From contig JAFDHR010000072.1 of the NCBI GenBank assembly GCA_019308645.1, positions 1 through 9,120 of the forward strand: a stretch of DNA of 9,120 bases, given 5' to 3'. This DNA comes from Deltaproteobacteria bacterium. Lineage in GTDB: Bacteria > Desulfobacterota > DSM-4660 > Desulfatiglandales > B25-G16. Below are positions 4,947 to 9,120 of this stretch, in pieces (the stretch's first letter is position 1; every line of letters begins with the position of its first letter). Both the position numbers and the translations under genes were made by a program. The notes below the pieces were generated by a model. That model saw only the letters and a list, made by a program, of their open reading frames with translations, made no database searches and had not been told where the DNA came from.

Positions 4947-5081
4947 TGGTATGTCGAGGGGTACAAATGTAAATGAGGCTTAAAAAAATGCGGTAGGTAT
5001 GAGAGAAGCAATGCACATCCCTTGCTCAGCAAATTCGGGGAAATTGCTCGCCACTTAAAGGCTCAAGAAGCCTGTGACCTC
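4939..5081. repeat. 143-bp direct repeat, copy 2 (native hypE tail)
   Basis: The counterpart of 2665-2807, covering the hypE 3' end and 85 bases of downstream flank up to the attC core. It is the native copy, since it continues into intact hypE. The flank has no convincing hairpin terminator: only a 4-bp GCAA/TTGC stem, then a distant run of T on the transcribed strand. Confidence 0.97.
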
Positions 5082-6036
5082 CTATCCTGGTCTTGAGAAG
5101 AACCTTTCCTGGATTTTCATTTGTAACTTTACCGATTATTACTGATTCCTCACCCAGAGGATCTGCTTTCATAGCCTCAAGGACACTTTCAGTCTTTTCC
5201 TGTGGTATAAAGGCAACGAGCTTTCCTTCATTGGCCAGATAGAAAGGATCAAATCCGAGCAGATCACATACACCCCGCACCTCTTCTCTCACTACAATCT
5301 TTTCCTCTTCAACAATAACCCCCACTTTCGAGGAATTTGCTATCTCCCAGAGGACGGTGGCAAGCCCTCCCCTGGTCGGATCCCTTAAGACATGGATCTC
5401 TTTGCATGCGTTGATCATCTTCTGAACAAGCCCGTTAAGGGGAGCACAGTCGCTTTTTATCTCCCCCTTTAATGAAAACTCTCCACGCGCGAGGAGCACG
5501 CCTATCTCGTGGTCTCCAATGGAGCCATTGATGATAATGTTATCACCCGGCATTGCATTGGAGCCGCTTATATCAATCCCTTCAGGAACAATCCCAACTC
5601 CAGAAGTGGTAATAAAAAGCCCCTGTGCAGCACCATGCTCCACAACCTTTGTATCTCCTGCAACTACCATTACCCCTGATTGGCGAGCAACTTTCTTTAT
5701 CGATGAAAGAACCCTCTCAAGCTCTTCTGTAGAAAAACCTTCTTCCAGGATAAAAGAGGTTGAAATCCCTAAGGGCCTTGAGCCTACCATTGCGAGATCA
5801 TTGACAGTTCCACAGATTGAAAGTCTTCCGATGTCACCTCCCGGGAAAAAGAGGGGCTTCACCACGTAGGAATCAGTAGTAAAGGCAAGCCGTGATCTCT
5901 CGGTAGGGATTACAGCGCTATCATCCAGGGAGGTAAGAATTTTATTTTCGAGAAAGGGGAGGAATAGTTCCTCGATGAGATCATGACTTAATTTTCCGCC
6001 TGCCCCGTGAGCAAGCAGAATCTTTTTTTCTTTCAT
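5026..6036 (-). CDS. hypE: HypE, carbamoyl dehydratase of [NiFe]-hydrogenase maturation
   Basis: HypE receives a carbamoyl group from HypF on its C-terminal cysteine and dehydrates it with ATP to a thiocyanate, which donates cyanide to the iron held by HypC/HypD. Full length at 336 residues. Visible PurM-like ATP-binding features are HGAGG (10-14), DDSAV (38-42), FTTDSYVVKPLFFPGGDIGR (52-71) and SICGTVNDLAMVG (73-85); RDPTRGGLATVLWEIA follows in the second domain. The protein ends in PRIC, the essential C-terminal Cys-carrying tail of the family. The ATG overlaps the hypD stop as ATGA (6033-6036), with GAGG upstream for ribosome binding. Last gene of the operon. Its final 14 codons and flank recur at 2665-2807. 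Confidence 0.97.
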   Translation of the reverse strand: MKEKKILLAHGAGGKLSHDLIEELFLPFLENKILTSLDDSAVIPTERSRLAFTTDSYVVKPLFFPGGDIGRLSICGTVNDLAMVGSRPLGISTSFILEEGFSTEELERVLSSIKKVARQSGVMVVAGDTKVVEHGAAQGLFITTSGVGIVPEGIDISGSNAMPGDNIIINGSIGDHEIGVLLARGEFSLKGEIKSDCAPLNGLVQKMINACKEIHVLRDPTRGGLATVLWEIANSSKVGVIVEEEKIVVREEVRGVCDLLGFDPFYLANEGKLVAFIPQEKTESVLEAMKADPLGEESVIIGKVTNENPGKVLLKTRIGGHRLLEPLSGEQFPRIC

Positions 6037-7121
6037 TCGAAGTCCTCATATTTGTGAAAAGCAGCACAACTTCCCTCTGACGATACCATGCAGGGCCCAA
6101 CAGGGTCTTCAGGGGTACACCGTGTATTAAATAAGGGGCAATCCGGGGGTTTCTTAATCCCCTGTAGGATCTCACCACATAGACAATCCGGAGGATCAGC
6201 CTTTTCCTCATAGGGAATGTCAAATGCGAAAGCTGCATCCATTTCTCTAAATTCTTCCCTTAACATAAGGCCGCTTTCCGGTATCATGCCAAGACCCCTC
6301 CAGTAGGCGTCGAAAGGCTCAAAGACCTCTTCCATGACCTCTTGGGCCAGGCGATTTCCCTCATCTTTTACCGCCCTTGTGTACTGAATCTCTATCTCTG
6401 ATCTCCCTTCGGTCTTCTGGCGCATGAGCATATATATTCCCTCCAGGATATCGAGGGCTTCAAAGCCAGTGATTACACCCATAATAGAAAATTCATGTGC
6501 AATAAAGAAATAGGGAGTTTTCCCAATTATCACGCTTACATGGCCAGGTAGAATAAAGCCGTCTATCTTTACATTTTGTGAGGAAAGCAAGACCTTTATA
6601 GCCGGTGGTATGAGCCTTTGGGAGGAGAGTATATACAAATTAGTGATTGCCTTTCTTTTTGCCTCTTTGACAGCGGCAGCAATGGCACCAGCAGTAGTTT
6701 CAAAGCCTACTGCAAAAAAAATCACCCTCCTTTGAGGCTCTCTCATTGCAATTTCAAGGGGATCCAAAGGGGAGGTTATTATCCTGATGTCTCTGCCCAT
6801 CGCCCGTTCCTGATTAAGGGATGAGGAGGTTCCCGGAACCCTCATCAGGTCGCCAAATGTCACAAGAGTTACGTTGGGTAGGCGTGCCAGGGCAATGGCC
6901 CTATCGATCTCTCCTACAGGCGTTACACATACGGGACAACCTGGACCGGATATAAGCTCTATTTCTTTGGGCAGGAGTGATCGTATGCCCGATCGGAAGA
7001 TAGAAACGGTATGGGTACCACACACCTCCATAAATCGGAGGTGTCCATTCCTAAGATTTACGATCTCTTTGAGGATGGAGGATACATCCCTAATTTCATC
7101 TATCTTCTTCCGCTGATTCAC
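6033..7121 (-). CDS. hypD: HypD, Fe-S scaffold for Fe(CN)2CO assembly
   Basis: HypD carries a [4Fe-4S] cluster and, with HypC, holds the iron on which the two cyanides and the CO are assembled. Full length at 362 residues. Conserved features are MEVCGTHT (31-38, Cys34), GPGCPVCVTP (59-68, Cys62 and Cys65 as the thiol pair), FFAVGFETTA in the middle domain, LPGHVSVIIG, and the C-terminal cysteine-rich part (PPDCLCGEI, PPDCPLF, VGPCMVSSEGSCAAF) that binds the cluster. The start is GTG at 7121, preceded by AGAGG about five bases upstream and lying inside the end of hypC (26-base overlap), so the two partners are translationally coupled. Confidence 0.97.
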   Translation of the reverse strand: MNQRKKIDEIRDVSSILKEIVNLRNGHLRFMEVCGTHTVSIFRSGIRSLLPKEIELISGPGCPVCVTPVGEIDRAIALARLPNVTLVTFGDLMRVPGTSSSLNQERAMGRDIRIITSPLDPLEIAMREPQRRVIFFAVGFETTAGAIAAAVKEAKRKAITNLYILSSQRLIPPAIKVLLSSQNVKIDGFILPGHVSVIIGKTPYFFIAHEFSIMGVITGFEALDILEGIYMLMRQKTEGRSEIEIQYTRAVKDEGNRLAQEVMEEVFEPFDAYWRGLGMIPESGLMLREEFREMDAAFAFDIPYEEKADPPDCLCGEILQGIKKPPDCPLFNTRCTPEDPVGPCMVSSEGSCAAFHKYEDFE

Positions 7122-7338
7122 TGTAACCTCTCTCTATTTCTTCAAAAAGGGCTAATGTCTCGAGGGCTTCCTCCTTTTCAAGTTTCTGGATGGCAAAACC
7201 AACATGCACAAGCACATAGTCCCCTTCCATAACACCGGAGCATATCAGAAGACTTACTTCCCTTCTAATGCCGCCAAAGTCAACCTCGGCAATATCCTCT
7301 TTTATGAATACAACCTTACCAGGTACACCTAAGCACAT
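7096..7338 (-). CDS. hypC: HypC, hydrogenase maturation chaperone
   Basis: HypC binds HypD and the immature large subunit and shuttles the Fe(CN)2CO unit. An 80-residue protein of normal size beginning MCLGVPGKVV: after Met removal the N-terminal Cys2 becomes the iron/HypD contact. GDYVLVHVGFAIQKL (39-53, His45) is the other family hallmark, and the C-terminus is acidic. The ATG at 7338 is chosen over an in-frame ATG 27 bases upstream because AAGGAG sits seven bases before it and only this start exposes Cys2. It follows hypF by 35 bases. Confidence 0.96.
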   Translation of the reverse strand: MCLGVPGKVVFIKEDIAEVDFGGIRREVSLLICSGVMEGDYVLVHVGFAIQKLEKEEALETLALFEEIERGYSESAEEDR

Positions 7339-7373
7339 TGGTAATCTCCTTGTAAGTAATCGCAAAAATAATA

Positions 7374-9120
7374 TTACGAATCTTGTTTAGGGGTAATAAG
7401 GCCTTTATCAGTCACCTCTCCTTGAAGATGAAGTGCATAAAAGGCCTGTCCAAGGGATATACATCCGTCGTTTGGAGGGATCTTTTGATGAATATGAACC
7501 CTGAAACCATCCTCATTGAGGATATCCCATGCCTTTTCGAGAAGGAATGTATTTTGAAAGACCCCGCCACTCAGGAATACATCCGATAAACCGGTTTTCT
7601 CTCTTACCTGTTTAGCCATCCGGGATATAACCCGTGCTATGGAATTGTGAAAACGAGTAGAAATAATAGAGGGACTCTTTTTCAGTATTATATCCTTTAC
7701 AATTGCCTCAATAATGGGATCGGGATCGATGATAAGACTTCCCCTTTGCTCAAAAATTTCAAAAGGATACTCGCCTGACTCTCTCTCCTTCGCCATCTGT
7801 TCAAGTTCCACTGCTGCCTGGCCTTCGTAGTTGACTGACCGCCTCACATTCAGAAGAGCGCTCACTGCATCGAAGAGCCGTCCCATACTGGAGCACAAGG
7901 GTGAGTTTATCCGAGCCTTCACAGCCAATTGTATTTGCAACCATCGCTCAAGATCAAGCTCCTTTACGAAAGGTATGTGAAGCCCTTTAAAATCTCCATA
8001 GATCCTTTCAAGGTAGGCTGCTGCCATCCTCCATGGTTCCCATACGGCTTTATCACCCCCGGGCAGGGGGATTTGTTTTAAATGCCCTAAGCGTGTGTAT
8101 CCTTGAGCACTCACCTCCAGAAATTCCCCGCCCCAGACTGTGCCATCTTCTCCATACCCTGTTCCATCCAACACTACTGCAAGCGCAGGCCCAACGCTCC
8201 CATATTCTGCCATGCAGCTTAGTGCATGAGCAAAATGATGCTGAATCCCTATTTTGGGTATGTCAAGTCCCATTGCATACCTGGTGGAAAAATAGTCAGG
8301 ATGCAGGTCATGTACGACAAGCTCGGGCTCTATCTGAAACAGTTGTTTGAAGAGCTCTATACCTTGTTCAAAGGAGCTCATTGTCTCAAAGTTCTCCATG
8401 TCCCCTATATGCTGGCTCATAAAGGCATAATCACCTTTTGTGAGGCAAAACGTGTTCTTTAGATCTGCCCCACAGGCCAGGATATGTTTTCCTTCTTTAT
8501 GTAATTTGATGGGAAATGGTGCAAAACCTCGCGCCCTCCGTAAAAATGTTACCGTTTCCTTTAATGGCTTAATCACCGAGTCATCGCATCGTGTATGGAT
8601 TTCTCTATCATGCACCAAAAAGAAATCTGCAATATTGCGAAGCCGGGAAAAGGCCTCTGTATTTTTGAAAACGATGGGCTCATCGCTCACATTTCCACTT
8701 GTCATAACAAGGGCATCAACTCCTTCACCAAAAAAAAGATAGTGAAGTGGTGTATAAGGAAGCATCACCCCAAGAGTCTTCTGAAAAGGAGCAACGGATG
8801 GGGCTATCTTTGCACCTATTTTCCTCGGAAGAATGACAATCGGCCTCTCCCTGCTGCTAAGGAGATTGCTTGATATAACATCTACAATGCATAGACCTTT
8901 AACGACCTCCAAGTCCCTGCACATAAGGGCAAATGGCTTGTCCTCTCTATATTTTCTCGCCCTCAGCCTTGCGACAACCTCCTCCTTAGTCGCATCACAG
9001 GCAAGATGAAAACCCCCAAGGCCTTTTATAGCTACAATCTTACCCCTCTTAAGTAGAGCAATTGTCTCTTCTACAGGATCATGGGTTGTGACCATTTTAC
9101 CTGAGTTAGTAAAGAGCTGT
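7374..9120 (-). CDS. hypF: HypF carbamoyltransferase (N-terminus beyond the window)
   Basis: HypF uses carbamoyl phosphate and ATP to make carbamoyl-adenylate and passes the carbamoyl group to HypE. About 581 residues are visible; the frame stays open to the right edge, so the ATG at 9095 is internal and the acylphosphatase and zinc-finger domains lie outside. Counted from that Met: YrdC-like domain with KIVAIKGLGGFHLACDA (19-35), LPYTPLHYLFF (112-122) and VMTSGNVSDEP (130-140); linker RRARGFAPFPI (186-196); Kae1-like domain with HHFAHALS (286-293), VVLDGTGYGEDGTVWGGEF (307-325), SGGVFQN (509-515) and PPNDGCISLGQA (540-551). These include the metal-binding histidines and nucleotide loops expected for an active enzyme. 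First of the four hyp genes in transcription order. Confidence 0.96.
   Translation of the reverse strand, partial: QLFTNSGKMVTTHDPVEETIALLKRGKIVAIKGLGGFHLACDATKEEVVARLRARKYREDKPFALMCRDLEVVKGLCIVDVISSNLLSSRERPIVILPRKIGAKIAPSVAPFQKTLGVMLPYTPLHYLFFGEGVDALVMTSGNVSDEPIVFKNTEAFSRLRNIADFFLVHDREIHTRCDDSVIKPLKETVTFLRRARGFAPFPIKLHKEGKHILACGADLKNTFCLTKGDYAFMSQHIGDMENFETMSSFEQGIELFKQLFQIEPELVVHDLHPDYFSTRYAMGLDIPKIGIQHHFAHALSCMAEYGSVGPALAVVLDGTGYGEDGTVWGGEFLEVSAQGYTRLGHLKQIPLPGGDKAVWEPWRMAAAYLERIYGDFKGLHIPFVKELDLERWLQIQLAVKARINSPLCSSMGRLFDAVSALLNVRRSVNYEGQAAVELEQMAKERESGEYPFEIFEQRGSLIIDPDPIIEAIVKDIILKKSPSIISTRFHNSIARVISRMAKQVREKTGLSDVFLSGGVFQNTFLLEKAWDILNEDGFRVHIHQKIPPNDGCISLGQAFYALHLQGEVTDKGLITPKQDS

Noticed and set aside
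4941..5025. Intrinsic terminator after hypE
   Set aside because: The best stem is 4 bp (GCAA/TTGC) and the T-run lies more than 20 bases further on; too weak to call.
2665..5081. The 143-bp repeats as target-site duplication of a transposon
   Set aside because: Far too long for a target duplication, no transposase or terminal inverted repeats in between, and the copies differ at 8 positions.
9093..9095. ATG at 9095 as the true start of hypF
   Set aside because: The frame remains open to base 9120 (residues QLFTNSGK before it) and the homologous family has acylphosphatase and zinc-finger domains upstream, so this Met is internal.
1..9120. CRISPR array, tRNA or rRNA genes
   Set aside because: No regularly spaced short repeats and no cloverleaf or rRNA-like sequence were seen on reading through both strands.

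Overview
The window joins two unlike regions of a bacterial genome. The right part (about 5026-9120, all minus strand) is a compact operon, hypF-hypC-hypD-hypE, for building the Fe(CN)2CO centre of [NiFe]-hydrogenases. The left part (about 1-4945, genes on the plus strand) reads as an array of integron-type gene cassettes. No integron integrase is visible in the window, so this is either the distal end of a chromosomal integron or an integrase-less attC cluster. Hydrogenase maturation plus a cassette array suggests an environmental, probably anaerobic bacterium. Desulfobacterota or a similar lineage would fit, but nothing here fixes the taxon.

Cassette region. The boundaries rest on attC-like inverted repeats ending in a G|TT core. 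In two cassettes the first seven bases at the front are the exact reverse complement of the R'' box of the cassette's own attC: GTTAGGT at 854 with ACCTAAC at 1921, and GTTATGG at 4279 with CCATAAC at 4856. Reading left to right: the 3' end of an unknown gene; a HEPN-domain protein with an RNAIAH motif; attC; a two-gene cassette (BamE/SmpA-like lipoprotein plus an unknown 238-codon frame); attC; a one-gene cassette (two-TM protein with an excisionase-like C-terminal domain); attC; a rearranged block; attC; a BrnT/BrnA toxin-antitoxin cassette with its own promoter and candidate operator; attC; then the hypE 3' end.

Rearranged block (about 2665-4216). It holds a 143-bp near-copy of the hypE 3' end with its downstream flank, fused in frame to the N-terminal part of a group II intron reverse transcriptase. 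The 5' ribozyme part of that intron follows. Both copies of the hypE tail start at the same CGTTACCG, directly after an attC. That is the most unusual structure here: it looks like a recombination scar between two versions of the array/hypE boundary.

Hyp operon. HypF and HypE make and deliver the thiocyanate-borne cyanide ligand, and HypC/HypD scaffold the iron while it receives CN and CO. The genes overlap or sit 35 bp apart and are transcribed toward the array, so the operon and the cassettes are convergent. HypF runs off the right edge. No hypA, hypB or hydrogenase structural gene is in the window.
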